NCBI GenBank assembly: GCA_937995655.1
Contig: CALKJI010000006.1
Coordinates: 1-64,000 of the forward strand
Source: an uncultured Pseudothermotoga sp.
GTDB taxonomy: Bacteria; Thermotogota; Thermotogae; Thermotogales; DSM-5069
DNA length: 64,000 nt
Reading direction: 5' to 3'
The translations under genes and the position numbers were made by a program. This document shows positions 22,281 to 31,297 of the stretch, piece by piece (the first letter of the stretch is position 1; each line of letters opens with the position of its first letter). The notes beneath the pieces were generated by a model. It did not search any database. It was not told the origin of the DNA and saw nothing but the letters and a program-made list of their open reading frames with translations.

Positions 22281-24746
22281 TTATCTTCCTCTCACTATAA
22301 CGTCTACTGCGCCCATGCCAGGTAGAGCGGTCTTGATGGATGTCACAGCGACTTCAAGCTTGTATACACCTGGACTTAGAGCTTTTGTTGAATCTGCGGG
22401 TATTTCGAAAGCAAACCAACCGTCGGTGAGAGGTTCAGCATTGCCTTTCAATACCAATGTTCCATCGGGAGCGAAGAGTAGATATACAGCACCGCTTATA
22501 TCACTTGCTGGATATGGTTGACCTTCAAATTCGATGAATAAATCAAAGGCAGCGGTTTCACCAATTCTAATTGCCGAAGGCCCTTCAATCATCACTTGAG
22601 GAACTGGCGCCGCTTGGAAGCCTGCCCATCTCTCAACTGGGAATGGATATTGCTCAAATCTTTTCAGTTGAACAACTTTTTCTATTGGGAATGCCTTTTC
22701 TAGATATAATGGGCCCCAGGCTACCCAGAAGTGTCCCTTCTGGTTGTACCAGTTCAGCAAGTTTTGATATTTGGCCAGCAGTTTTTCCTTAGGTACATAT
22801 TTCGTCAAAACCTTTTCATAGGGTATCCATCCTTTTGCAATCATCTCGTCTATGGATGCTTTGAGAACTGGAATCGTTGGCCCTGCAACGTAGTTGAGCC
22901 ATTCAACATTCAGTTTTTTAGCCTTTGCGCTTGAGAAAGCTGCCTTGCCTTGCATTTCTGCGTAGAACCCTACTGCCAACACATGCCATGGAGCAGGGCC
23001 TTGGTCGTAGTATGGCCAAAAGACATTTGCGCCGGTTCCAGCGTTCCATTCAGCGTCTGGATACCACAGGTCTGTGTAGTATTCTGCAATGAATGGATCG
23101 GTGCTGACTATCCTGAAACCTTTGAAAACTTTCAAAAAGCTTGTAAAGGCAGGTACGGCTGATTCATCAAAGAATGGACTGTCTTTGTTTGCCCTGTCAA
23201 AGGTAAGAATCATCTTAAAGATCAGGTCTGCAGCATCAAAGGTGCTCCCATCGTGCATCTTTCTGTTGTAGAGATTCTTTGGATATTGAACGGTGACCTT
23301 TCTCAAGGCAGTAAGCTTTTGATCACCATGTTTTTCGGCGACGGTTATGAACCTTTGTTCTTTAGCATCCCAATCGATGAAGGCATCGGATGGAACTGTT
23401 ATTTCAGGTTCGAACTTCAACTCGACCCAGTCCAAAGTTTTCCTTACCGGTAAACCTGCTTTGATGGTGACTTCAGCCTTTTCGAAAGAGTATGGATAGT
23501 ACAAGCCTGTGTAAGGATCGGGTATGTAAGCCATGGCACCTGTGGAACGTACCAACATCATGTCGTAGATCCAGTTGGAACCAGCTATTGCGTTCCAAGG
23601 ATCTGTCAACCCCGATGGTAAACCTATTCTCATCGTTCCGCCTACTTTGTTTTCAAACCTGATCGTGTAAGGCCAGAGCCAAGAGCCAGATATACCGCCA
23701 TACAAGTCTGCTGTAACAAGAACATTCTTTAACTTTGGTACGAATGACATGTTGTCGTTGGTCCATATTCTTACCGAATCTTTCAGAGAAAGCTCAAGAC
23801 CCTTGGCGAAGAGCTCTCTTCTCTCTTGTGTAGATGTGAACTCTTTGTTAGCCAGTATCTCACAGACTCTATCAAATTCATCAGAAGGCTTGTATGCTTG
23901 CCACAGTGGATTTGGGCGACCTCTCGGAGTGTAGAAGTAGTCTAAGTTTCCAGTCAGGTCTCTTGGAACAGCCGTTGTGATCCATCCACCAGTGTAGACG
24001 TGGAACTTACCATCGGCCGGGTTTCCAGAGAGCCAGATAGGTGAAGCTTCAGCGGCACGCTTGTAATCACGTATGACTTTGAAACCAATCTTTTCGAGCT
24101 GGTCGGCTACGTAGTCTCCTATTTGTCTCCTTTCGTCTTCAATTCTTATCAGGAGAATTATTTCTACCGGTTGACCCTTGTAAGTCCATATGTTGTTAAC
24201 TTTTTGTGCGCCAAGTTTCAACATCTGTTCTGTTATAACTTTCTCGGCTCTTTCAAAATTGTACTGGTATTTGTTTTCCAAGGCTCTGACAACGTCTATC
24301 AATTCGACATAATCTGCAGAAACTGTGTTGATGGGGAGGTACCTTGGGATAGCCAAGCCACCCATTATTTCTTTGACAATGTAGTTCCTGTCGACGAGCC
24401 AGTTCATGGCTTCACGGATCTCAGGGACCGAGAACGGGTTCAGTCTCCCGTCTGGGAAGGTGGGCCCAACTGGGTTGAAGGTGAGTTCGTTGTAAGAACC
24501 GTAAGAAGATTCATATCCGAGCACTGGGCTTCCCCTAACCCGTTTGAAAAGTTCTGGTGAAGACAGTGTCATAGCATAAACATCGAATTCTCCTGCTTCC
24601 ATTCTTCGAATAGCCGCTTCTGATGTTGGTTCCATCACTACAATAACTTCGTCTACGAAAGTCCCTACCCTCTGTTGAGCAAAAACTACGAGCGCAAGGA
24701 TTGATAGGATAACCGTCAAAAATGTTTTTAACCTCAGCACATGCAC
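22281..24746 (-). CDS. ABC transporter substrate-binding protein, family 5, extra large
   Basis: This 821-residue secreted protein has a signal peptide at residues 1-23 (LTVILSILALVVFAQ). It has family 5 features: FDVYAMTLSSPELF, IREAMNWLVDRNYIV, LNKLGAQKV-type repeats, then a second lobe with DGSTFDAADLIFKMILTFDRA. Family 5 proteins usually have 500-620 residues; the excess lies in an enlarged middle and in a C-terminal Ig-like module of ~105 residues (QVMIEGPSAIRIGETAAFDL to the end). The ATG follows AAGGAGGGG. It is first gene of the transporter operon. The ligand, peptide or oligosaccharide, is not determined. Confidence 0.85.
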   Translation of the reverse strand: MHVLRLKTFLTVILSILALVVFAQQRVGTFVDEVIVVMEPTSEAAIRRMEAGEFDVYAMTLSSPELFKRVRGSPVLGYESSYGSYNELTFNPVGPTFPDGRLNPFSVPEIREAMNWLVDRNYIVKEIMGGLAIPRYLPINTVSADYVELIDVVRALENKYQYNFERAEKVITEQMLKLGAQKVNNIWTYKGQPVEIILLIRIEDERRQIGDYVADQLEKIGFKVIRDYKRAAEASPIWLSGNPADGKFHVYTGGWITTAVPRDLTGNLDYFYTPRGRPNPLWQAYKPSDEFDRVCEILANKEFTSTQERRELFAKGLELSLKDSVRIWTNDNMSFVPKLKNVLVTADLYGGISGSWLWPYTIRFENKVGGTMRIGLPSGLTDPWNAIAGSNWIYDMMLVRSTGAMAYIPDPYTGLYYPYSFEKAEVTIKAGLPVRKTLDWVELKFEPEITVPSDAFIDWDAKEQRFITVAEKHGDQKLTALRKVTVQYPKNLYNRKMHDGSTFDAADLIFKMILTFDRANKDSPFFDESAVPAFTSFLKVFKGFRIVSTDPFIAEYYTDLWYPDAEWNAGTGANVFWPYYDQGPAPWHVLAVGFYAEMQGKAAFSSAKAKKLNVEWLNYVAGPTIPVLKASIDEMIAKGWIPYEKVLTKYVPKEKLLAKYQNLLNWYNQKGHFWVAWGPLYLEKAFPIEKVVQLKRFEQYPFPVERWAGFQAAPVPQVMIEGPSAIRIGETAAFDLFIEFEGQPYPASDISGAVYLLFAPDGTLVLKGNAEPLTDGWFAFEIPADSTKALSPGVYKLEVAVTSIKTALPGMGAVDVIVRGR

Positions 24747-24775
24747 CCCTCCTTAAAGTGGATGGTTCCTTTTAG

Positions 24776-24805
24776 ATTATATCATGTGTGTTCCGCTATT
24801 GTAAA
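24776..24805 (-). promoter_or_regulatory. Promoter of the Opp-type operon
   Basis: On the minus strand, -35 TTTACA (24805-24800), 18-bp spacer, consensus -10 TATAAT (24781-24776), about 30 nt before the ATG of the binding protein. Confidence 0.7.
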
Positions 24806-25172
24806 TATAAAAACAATTCGATTACACTTCTAATAATTGTTAGAGAAAGTAGATGATTCAATCTATAGGTAATACAAATGTTAGTTTAACGAACCAATTT
24901 AAGAGGTCCCTTTTGTAAACAAATCACAAAGATGTGAAATGCAAGTAAGTAAAAGTGCTTTTTGAAAAGCATTACTAAATGTATTTTTTGAATGAACATT
25001 TCTCCTTCATTGATAAAGATGTGTAAATCGCCATGGTCTAGGAACATGTTATCAGTTAGATATGATCCTAAAGTCGGATTCGCTGACTTATATTTTCAAA
25101 TTTTTCTAAGAGTTACCGTTAAAACTGGAGGGCTCAAATGTCCATCACTTCTATTATGAAAAATTGGGATTT
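24806..25172. other. Gene-free stretch between the Opp-type operon and aglB
   Basis: There is no credible ORF here. A run near 24950-24972 can fold as an AT-rich hairpin around GCTTTTTGAAAAGC and might end the leftward aglB transcript, but the evidence is weak. Nothing else was seen. Confidence 0.45.
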
Positions 25173-26594
25173 TCAATAAATTCTTCTGTACTGATCGTAG
25201 CCTTGATTTGTGTAGTTCCTCATTTTCAAAATAGCAAAACTTTTCGCCTTCACCTTCAGCCTCAAGGTCCCGGATACCAAAGGGAATTCTTCCTTGGTAA
25301 AAAGATCCACAAAGTGACCACCCCAGAGTTTACTATCTGTAAGGGAAAGTGTGATCTTTTTTTCTATAGAATCTTTGTTTATGGCAATTAGCATGTTGTG
25401 CAAAGGGTAAGGTGCTCTTCTGAAATAGACCAGAGGATCTTCACTAAGGACTTTGAAACTACCGAACCTCAAAGCTGGTTCTTGCCTCCTAATTGTGATG
25501 AGTTTTCTGTAAAAGTTCAGAAGATCTAAGTCCCACTTTTGTTCTTCCCAAATCATTGGTGCGCGACATTCAGGGTCTTTGCCACCTTTCATACCGATCT
25601 CACTGCCATAGTAAATGACAGGAACACCAGGATATGTGAACTGCATCACTATAGCCAATTTTCTAAGGTCCTTGTTTTCGATAACCGTTGCCAATCTTTC
25701 TGTGTCATGGCTGTCCAGCATGTTCCAACAGCCATAGATATTTTCCGTCTCAAGATAGGTTGTTTCAAGAGCTAAACCAACGTTCTTCATTTCACCTTTC
25801 AAATAGGCATATATACAGTTTGCAAAGTGATAATTCATTATTCCATCGACCATGTTCCAACCTGCGGGATAACTCCATATCTCACTCACAATGTAACTCT
25901 CTGAAGATACTTCCTTTGCCTTGGCGGTTATCACACTGTTGTTGACAGGTCCCAAGTCATGGCCACAATCCAGTCTCCAGCCGTCGACACCTATTGTCAA
26001 ATAGTGTTCTATGACGCGAAGTACATAATCTCGTACGAAAGTATTCTCCAGATTGATCTGGGGCATGGACTTTGAAGCGTACCAGCCGACATAGCCATCC
26101 TTGAAAAAGGTGAAAAGACTGATGGCTTCCTTCTTTCCATTGATGGCATCGATAAACCATGGATGTTGTGAGCTAACATGATTGAAGACACCATCCAAGA
26201 TCAGTCTTATCTTGTTTCTCTTACATTCCTTTAGCAATTTTTTAAAAGTTGCCTTTGTACCAAACTGTGGATCGATTTTGAAATGATCCACTGTGTCGTA
26301 TTTGTGGTTCGAAGGGGAAAGAAAGATGGGGGTAAGATAGATACAGTTCACACCCAAAGTTTTTATGTAGTTAAGTTTCTCAATGATGCCCCATAGATCT
26401 CCACCGTAGAAAACTTTGCAATGACTGTTGTCCTCAGTAGCTTTGGGTGGAATTTCCCAACTTTCTATCTGTCCACCTCTTTGCTCGTAAAGTTCCCTTT
26501 TGTTTTCCACCTTCAAACCTTTGCCTATGTGGAACCTATCTGGAAAGATCTGGTAGATCACCGTGTCGTAGACCCATGATGGGAGTGGGTACAA
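25173..26594 (-). CDS. aglB: Cyclomaltodextrinase / alpha-glucosidase, GH13 (AglB-like)
   Basis: This is a ~473-residue cytosolic GH13 enzyme. I chose the TTG at 26594 (MYPLPSWVYD) because GAGGTG lies 6 nt upstream; the GTG at 26603 would overlap that site. Conserved regions: ILDGVFNHV (I, ~133-140), GWRLD with nucleophile D209 (II), VSEIW with acid/base E238 (III) and DSHDTER with D297 (IV). Length and organisation match the Thermotoga AglB cyclomaltodextrinase. It hydrolyses cyclodextrins and maltodextrins after import. No signal peptide. It stands alone with its own regulatory region; an inverted repeat lies 76 nt upstream. Confidence 0.88.
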   Translation of the reverse strand: MYPLPSWVYDTVIYQIFPDRFHIGKGLKVENKRELYEQRGGQIESWEIPPKATEDNSHCKVFYGGDLWGIIEKLNYIKTLGVNCIYLTPIFLSPSNHKYDTVDHFKIDPQFGTKATFKKLLKECKRNKIRLILDGVFNHVSSQHPWFIDAINGKKEAISLFTFFKDGYVGWYASKSMPQINLENTFVRDYVLRVIEHYLTIGVDGWRLDCGHDLGPVNNSVITAKAKEVSSESYIVSEIWSYPAGWNMVDGIMNYHFANCIYAYLKGEMKNVGLALETTYLETENIYGCWNMLDSHDTERLATVIENKDLRKLAIVMQFTYPGVPVIYYGSEIGMKGGKDPECRAPMIWEEQKWDLDLLNFYRKLITIRRQEPALRFGSFKVLSEDPLVYFRRAPYPLHNMLIAINKDSIEKKITLSLTDSKLWGGHFVDLFTKEEFPLVSGTLRLKVKAKSFAILKMRNYTNQGYDQYRRIY

Positions 26595-26669
26595 ACTTTT
26601 CACCTCTTTAAAATTGGGTTTTCTAAATGATTGTAACCTAAATCGTTCGTCAAAATTCTATTTTTGAGT

Positions 26670-26688
26670 ACGCTTTCACAGTGAGCGT
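26670..26688 (-). promoter_or_regulatory. Candidate operator upstream of aglB
   Basis: Inverted repeat ACGCT-N9-AGCGT with a TCACAGTGA palindrome at its centre. It resembles a LacI-family or similar dimer site. No matching copy was noticed elsewhere in the window. Confidence 0.4.
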
Positions 26689-26737
26689 TGCTTAGGAAGA
26701 TAAACCTTTAAATCTGAGAAATTAGGAGATAAAAAGA

Positions 26738-27460
26738 CTATATCTTTTTGAATTTCCAGGTCCCATCGAAGATCATTATGTATTTGTAGCCTATGTTTTT
26801 GAGTATCTCTATTGCCTCTTTTATTCCCATTCCAATGTTATTAGTATCGTGGGCGTCAGATCCTAGGGTAAGCATTTCACCGCCACAACTTTTGTATAAA
26901 TTTAAGATCTCGATATCTGGGTTCGGTTCACCGTAGATACTGATTGTACGGGTGTTGAGCTCCAAGAACTTGCCCTTTTGAACCAAATACTTAAAAATTT
27001 CGCGCAACAGGTCGTAGGTATCCTTGGAAAAGGCTTCCTTCTCTTTATGGTATCTTCTTGGAAAATCCAGATGGGCAAGACTGTGGAAAACATCGATTTT
27101 TCGGATTAAATTGTTCAACCTTTCAAGGTATTTTACGTAGCTCTGTTGGTCCAGTGGTTCATCCAAATCATGATGGGAAAGTAGGACAAAATCAAATTGG
27201 GTCAGGTCAAGGTTTATGGGAGTAACACCATCCCAGCCCAGTTCTACGCCAACCAAGAGAGAGTTCTTCTTCATCTCTTTCGTATAGTCTTGCACATCGA
27301 AAACCCAGTCTTTCCAAATATCTTTGCAAGAAACTTCATAGTGGTCGGTGACCACAAAGCTGGTTATTCCCTTCTCTCTGCAAGTGGCCAAGATATGGGG
27401 AATCGAAGACTCAGAATCGTGTGAAAAGTGACTGTGTATATGATAATCCACAAGCACCAT
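26738..27460 (-). CDS. PHP-domain phosphoesterase (HisK-type)
   Basis: This is a 240-residue PHP protein. Motif I is DYHIHSHFSHD (residues 5-15), motif II VVTDHYE, a HHDLD stretch follows, then SLAHLDFPRR, and motif IV GSDAHD near the C-terminus: the histidine and aspartate set that binds a trinuclear metal centre. The closest characterised relatives are histidinol-phosphate phosphatases of the HisK type, but no histidine genes are nearby, so the substrate is open. It is a monocistronic cytosolic enzyme. Confidence 0.82.
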   Translation of the reverse strand: MVLVDYHIHSHFSHDSESSIPHILATCREKGITSFVVTDHYEVSCKDIWKDWVFDVQDYTKEMKKNSLLVGVELGWDGVTPINLDLTQFDFVLLSHHDLDEPLDQQSYVKYLERLNNLIRKIDVFHSLAHLDFPRRYHKEKEAFSKDTYDLLREIFKYLVQKGKFLELNTRTISIYGEPNPDIEILNLYKSCGGEMLTLGSDAHDTNNIGMGIKEAIEILKNIGYKYIMIFDGTWKFKKI

Positions 27461-27572
27461 AGCACACCCTTGTTTTTTGTCCTTTTAGCACAATAGTACG
27501 ACAAACTTTTGAATTTTGATACCATTCTCTTGTAACAATCCACTCATGCTGTTGTTCTTGCGATGAATGTTA

Positions 27573-27596
27573 CAAAAATGGGCGGTTCAGCCACCC
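27573..27596 (-). terminator. Terminator of the M3 peptidase gene
   Basis: On the minus strand GGGTGG / CCGCCC (one G-T pair) with a 5-nt loop is followed by ATTTTTG, 25 nt after the stop at 27622. Confidence 0.75.
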
Positions 27597-27621
27597 TTCA
27601 ACGAGTTGCGCAATGGAATCA

Positions 27622-29376
27622 TCAAATCAGTGTTTTGAAAAGTTCTAAGCTTTCTGCTATTTTATCCAGCGAGTTTTTCCAAAATTCTTCCTTTCTCACA
27701 TCTATTCCAACAGAGATTGCCACATCCTCTGTGCTCCCTTTTCCCGTAGAAGCAAGAAGCTTTTTATAATCGTTGTAGAAATTGTTGTTTTGCTTTGCTA
27801 TCTGGAAAACCCCCAAACCAAAGAGATAACCAAAGGTGTATGGGAAGTTGTAAAAGTGTAGTGAAGGAAAATAATAGTGCGGCTTTACAATCCAAGCATA
27901 GGGATGTAAGTAGTTGTGATCTAATCCATCCCCATAAGCTTGTTTCTGAGCTTCAGTCATGAGTGATGAGATCTCTTTTGCACTGAGTGTTCCTTCCTTT
28001 CTCCTTTCAAAAACACTTTTTTCAAATAAATACCTACTGTAGATATCGATTATTAACTGTACCGCGTCGGAAAGTTCTTTGTCTATCAGAGACAGCCTTT
28101 CTTCGCACGTCAAATTTTCAGATTTTAGGTATTCCATCATCAGAGTTTCGTTGAAAATCGATGCTGTTTCTGCCATAACCATAGGTACTGTGGAGTTCAA
28201 AGGTGTTTCGTCTTTCAAAGATTCGTTATGAAAGGCATGACCAAGTTCGTGCGCCAAAGTCAAAACGTTGTCCAAATGCCCCTCGAAGGTCATAAGTATT
28301 CTTGATTCTTTGATGGCTTTTATGGATGAACAAAAAGCTCCTCCCCTTTTACCTTTTCGAGGCTCTGCATCTATCCAGTTCTTTTCAAAGGCAAAGTCAG
28401 TGAATTCGCCAAGTTCTTCTGAAAAACTGGAAAGCTTTTCCACGATCAATTTTCTTGCCTCATCGAAGCTCCACCTTTTGGTGAAACTCCCTATGGGTGC
28501 GAATAGATCGTACCAAGGTAATCCTTTTTCATATCCCAGAAGCTTTGCCTTCAACTTCAGGTATTCTCTCAAAATTGGCAAAAAGGTTTCAACACTCTTC
28601 ATCATTACTTCGAAGGTTTCAAAGGATATTCTGTTTTCAAGAAGCATAGGATCTATAGGTGATCTAAAACCACGAAGCTTTATCTCCGACAGGTACTCTC
28701 CTTTTATGCTGTTGAGCGAAAAGGCTACAACTTCTGCTATTGTTTCACAAGCCTTTAACTCTGCCTCGTACGCCGCCTTTCTGACTTCCTTCCTCGGATC
28801 GTAAGCCAGATTTCGAACAACCGTCAAAGGTAAAATCTTCTTTTCCCCTTCAATTTGCACTTCGCACATCAAATTGGCTGTTATCTTGGAAGCCAATTGA
28901 TTCCAAGCCTCTCCACCGGTGATTCGAAGCATGTTCAAGATCCTCTCCTCACCGACAGGCAAAAGATACCTTGCTCTCTCCTTCGCTTCATCCAATACGA
29001 ATTTGTGCGCGACCACAGTTGGATGTGTGAATGAATCCAATGGAAGATCTTTCAGGTATCTGACAAAAATAACTCTTGCGAAGGAAAGATCGACGAATTT
29101 TTCTCTGATTATGTTCAGGTACTTCAAGGCTTCTGAATTGTTGGTGTCTTCACTGAGTTTCAAATTGGCATAGCTCATCAACCGGGTAGCAAGCAGGGAT
29201 ATTTCGTTGAATTTTTCTATACAGTATACAAGCTTTTGCTCGGCATCTTCAACGCTGTTGAGGTTTGCTCTTTGCCAATCTAGCAATTCCTGGGTGCTCC
29301 TCTCCAAATACCGCAGAGCACCAAGAAAACTTTCATCGGAGAAAGACGGAAAGATGTTGTTCAAATCCCACCTCAT
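27622..29376 (-). CDS. pepF: Oligoendopeptidase F family (M3B) metallopeptidase
   Basis: This is a 584-residue cytosolic peptidase of M3 family length. The zinc motif HELGH is at residues 376-380, followed about 25 residues later by the third ligand region (MVMAETASIFNE). The C-terminal HNYLHPYAWIVKPHYYFPSLHFYNFPYTFGYLFG string is typical of PepF. The ATG at 29376 follows AGGAGTGAG. It degrades short peptides after import or proteolysis. A second, more distant M3 enzyme lies at 50754-52436. Confidence 0.92.
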   Translation of the reverse strand: MRWDLNNIFPSFSDESFLGALRYLERSTQELLDWQRANLNSVEDAEQKLVYCIEKFNEISLLATRLMSYANLKLSEDTNNSEALKYLNIIREKFVDLSFARVIFVRYLKDLPLDSFTHPTVVAHKFVLDEAKERARYLLPVGEERILNMLRITGGEAWNQLASKITANLMCEVQIEGEKKILPLTVVRNLAYDPRKEVRKAAYEAELKACETIAEVVAFSLNSIKGEYLSEIKLRGFRSPIDPMLLENRISFETFEVMMKSVETFLPILREYLKLKAKLLGYEKGLPWYDLFAPIGSFTKRWSFDEARKLIVEKLSSFSEELGEFTDFAFEKNWIDAEPRKGKRGGAFCSSIKAIKESRILMTFEGHLDNVLTLAHELGHAFHNESLKDETPLNSTVPMVMAETASIFNETLMMEYLKSENLTCEERLSLIDKELSDAVQLIIDIYSRYLFEKSVFERRKEGTLSAKEISSLMTEAQKQAYGDGLDHNYLHPYAWIVKPHYYFPSLHFYNFPYTFGYLFGLGVFQIAKQNNNFYNDYKKLLASTGKGSTEDVAISVGIDVRKEEFWKNSLDKIAESLELFKTLI

Positions 29377-29449
29377 CTTCTCACTCCTATACTTCGGTCT
29401 GCTAAGTAATTATACCAAGATTGCCCGGCACAAATCACTTAAAGTAATA

Positions 29450-29477
29450 GATAAAAGCCGGCTTTTGTGCCGGCTTT
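29450..29477 (-). terminator. Terminator of the secreted helical protein gene
   Basis: A perfect 9-bp stem AAAGCCGGC / GCCGGCTTT with a 6-nt loop, then a short T run on the minus strand, 25 nt after the stop at 29503. Confidence 0.85.
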
Positions 29478-29502
29478 GAATGATAAATAAAAAATCACAG
29501 AT

Positions 29503-30087
29503 TCATTCTGCGTACTCCTCAAGTGCTTCTAAAACTGCACCGTCAAAGAAATTCAGATTCAAATGCAATCTCGTTCTTAGTCTTTCTCTATAGAGCTGTC
29601 TCCAAGCCGTATTGATTTGGTCAACTGTTATTATATCTCCTATCTTTTGCCTCGTTTCCTGGATAATCTGGGCCCTCTTTTGGTTTAACTGCTGAATAGC
29701 TGCTCGATATTCATTGAGTGTCATGGTCCCAGCCTTTTCTTTCAATTCTTTGTACTGGTTCTGTAGGGCATTAAGCTTTTCTTTTGCTTCGTTGACTATC
29801 TGTAGAATCTGCCTAGCTTGTTCCTTTGTCATATTCATTGCCTGGAACATTTCTTTAGAAAGCTCCTTGGCTTGTTCTTTGAGCCTCTCTCTGATTTGTT
29901 CTTTGTCATGTAGCATGATTCTTTCTTTGATCTTTTCTCTGTATGGTTCCACAAATCTTGGTGCGGCGGGTGCCATGGGTCCTGGCTTTGCCGCCGGTCC
30001 GAAGGTTCTTTCTCGAGTTATCGGGGCTGCCAAAATAAGAGTTGAAAGGACTGTCAAAATCAGTAAAATAGTTACAAGCCTGTTCAT
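29503..30087 (-). CDS. Secreted, strongly helical protein (Spy/CpxP-like in outline)
   Basis: This 194-residue protein has a signal peptide (residues 1-20, LLILTVLSTLILAAP), a proline/alanine-rich linker (GPAAKPGPMAPAAPRF), and then a nearly all-helical, highly charged region with glutamine-rich heptads (REKIKERIMLHDKEQIRERL, EQARQILQIVNEAKEKL). Such outline resembles periplasmic chaperones of the Spy/CpxP (LTXXQ) group, but the LTxxQ motifs are not evident apart from MTKEQARQ. It is monocistronic, with its own GGAGGTG site and terminator. The function is inferred only. Confidence 0.55.
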   Translation of the reverse strand: MNRLVTILLILTVLSTLILAAPITRERTFGPAAKPGPMAPAAPRFVEPYREKIKERIMLHDKEQIRERLKEQAKELSKEMFQAMNMTKEQARQILQIVNEAKEKLNALQNQYKELKEKAGTMTLNEYRAAIQQLNQKRAQIIQETRQKIGDIITVDQINTAWRQLYRERLRTRLHLNLNFFDGAVLEALEEYAE

Positions 30088-30397
30088 AAAATCACCTCCA
30101 CATAGTTTTTGTTACCCACTTATATTGTCTTGGCTCGGGTAAGATTTGGTTTCACCTTCTAATGAAACTCTAATTTATGGCAGAGGAATCTGAATTTGGG
30201 GTCGATCTTTCTGCATCGGAAGGTACTGAGAAGGCATTTTTGCAGTAGTTTTGCTCGAAATTCACGTTGACCTTGGAAAGTCCAGACTCAAAAATCCTTG
30301 GTCATTAAAATTCACAGGGGATGGGAAGGTATCTCCATTTAGTTGAAGGTCTACCTTGGGAAACCAAAGACTTTGGAGTTTTGTGAACTACAACTGA
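30088..30397. other. Gene-free stretch between the secreted protein and tatD
   Basis: It holds the upstream region of the leftward gene at 29503-30087 (a TATAAG-like -10 near 30118-30123 on the minus strand) and nothing else recognised. No credible ORF or repeat was found. Confidence 0.45.
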
Positions 30398-30422
30398 GAT
30401 TACAAAGAGCTAAAGAAAGCTC
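30398..30422 (-). terminator. Possible weak terminator after tatD
   Basis: On the minus strand AGAGCT / AGCTCT with a 6-nt loop is followed by TTTG, 18 nt after the tatD stop. Confidence 0.4.
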
Positions 30423-30439
30423 TCGACTTAATCTTCCTA

Positions 30440-31210
30440 TCAATCTATAGCGAACAGTTCTTTCGCATTCTGTAAAAGTTTTGATGAAATACCTTGGGTA
30501 TTTTCATTGAGTATTTTTGATATCTCTTGTACCACGAATCGTACGTAGGCAGGTTCATTCCTCTTTCCCCTGAACTGTTGTGGCGGTAAATATGGGCAAT
30601 CAGTCTCTGTGATAATGTTTTCAACACCAATCGCTCTGACAACATTTTTGAGCTCGATGTTTTTTGGATATGTCAAAGGGCCTCCAATTCCTATGAAACA
30701 GCCAAGTTCTATGAATTTGAGAGCCCAAGTAACGTCGGCAGAAAAGGCATGAACTACTCCACCGGCGATTGGAAGGCCTATTTCAGAAAGTATTTGGTAG
30801 GCATCTTCATAAGCTTCTCTTATGTGAACAATCACTGGAAGGTCGAGTTCTTTAGCAAGTAAGAGTTGTTCGCGAAAAACTCTTTTTTGGTCTTCTTTAG
30901 ACGATAAGTTTCTGTAATAATCCAGTCCTGTTTCTCCAATTGCCACAACCTTTGGGTCTTTTGTTAGCTCTCTCAGTTTGTGGATATAATCTTTTTCAAC
31001 TTTACTCGCTTCATGGGGATGAACTCCAACAGAGCAAAAGATTTGGTTGAATTTCTGTGCAAGTTCAAGTGATTGAATTGAGTCGGAAACATCTATTCCA
31101 ACGTTGATCACAAAATCTATACCATCGGATGAGAACCTGTTTATCAAAGTTTGTAGATCACTTTTAAATTGCGGAAAGTGTAGATGAGCGTGTGTGTCAA
31201 CTATCTTCAT
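30440..31210 (-). CDS. tatD: TatD family metal-dependent DNase/hydrolase
   Basis: This is a 256-residue TIM-barrel hydrolase. Metal ligands are visible in order: VDTHAHLHF (HxH near residues 6-8), VGVHPHEA, GETGLDYY with its metal-bridging Glu, VIVHIREA, GGVVHAFS and TDCPYLPP. The family includes 3'-5' deoxyribonucleases and D-aminoacyl-tRNA deacylases. It is monocistronic, divergent from the exporter gene at 31298 across an 87-bp gap. Confidence 0.93.
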   Translation of the reverse strand: MKIVDTHAHLHFPQFKSDLQTLINRFSSDGIDFVINVGIDVSDSIQSLELAQKFNQIFCSVGVHPHEASKVEKDYIHKLRELTKDPKVVAIGETGLDYYRNLSSKEDQKRVFREQLLLAKELDLPVIVHIREAYEDAYQILSEIGLPIAGGVVHAFSADVTWALKFIELGCFIGIGGPLTYPKNIELKNVVRAIGVENIITETDCPYLPPQQFRGKRNEPAYVRFVVQEISKILNENTQGISSKLLQNAKELFAID

Positions 31211-31297
31211 AGTTTTCCCCTCTCAAAAATGGTATATTTTTTTTGAAGATATCACAGTCTCATTTTAGCATAATATGAAGCTGGGGGCGGGTAATTC

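Noticed and set aside
24123-24560. 145-codon plus-strand ORF opposite the 821-residue binding protein
   Set aside because: Shadow frame without start signals; the minus-strand gene is unambiguous.
28268-28804. 178-codon plus-strand ORF opposite the PepF gene
   Set aside because: Serine-rich shadow frame opposite a clear M3 peptidase.
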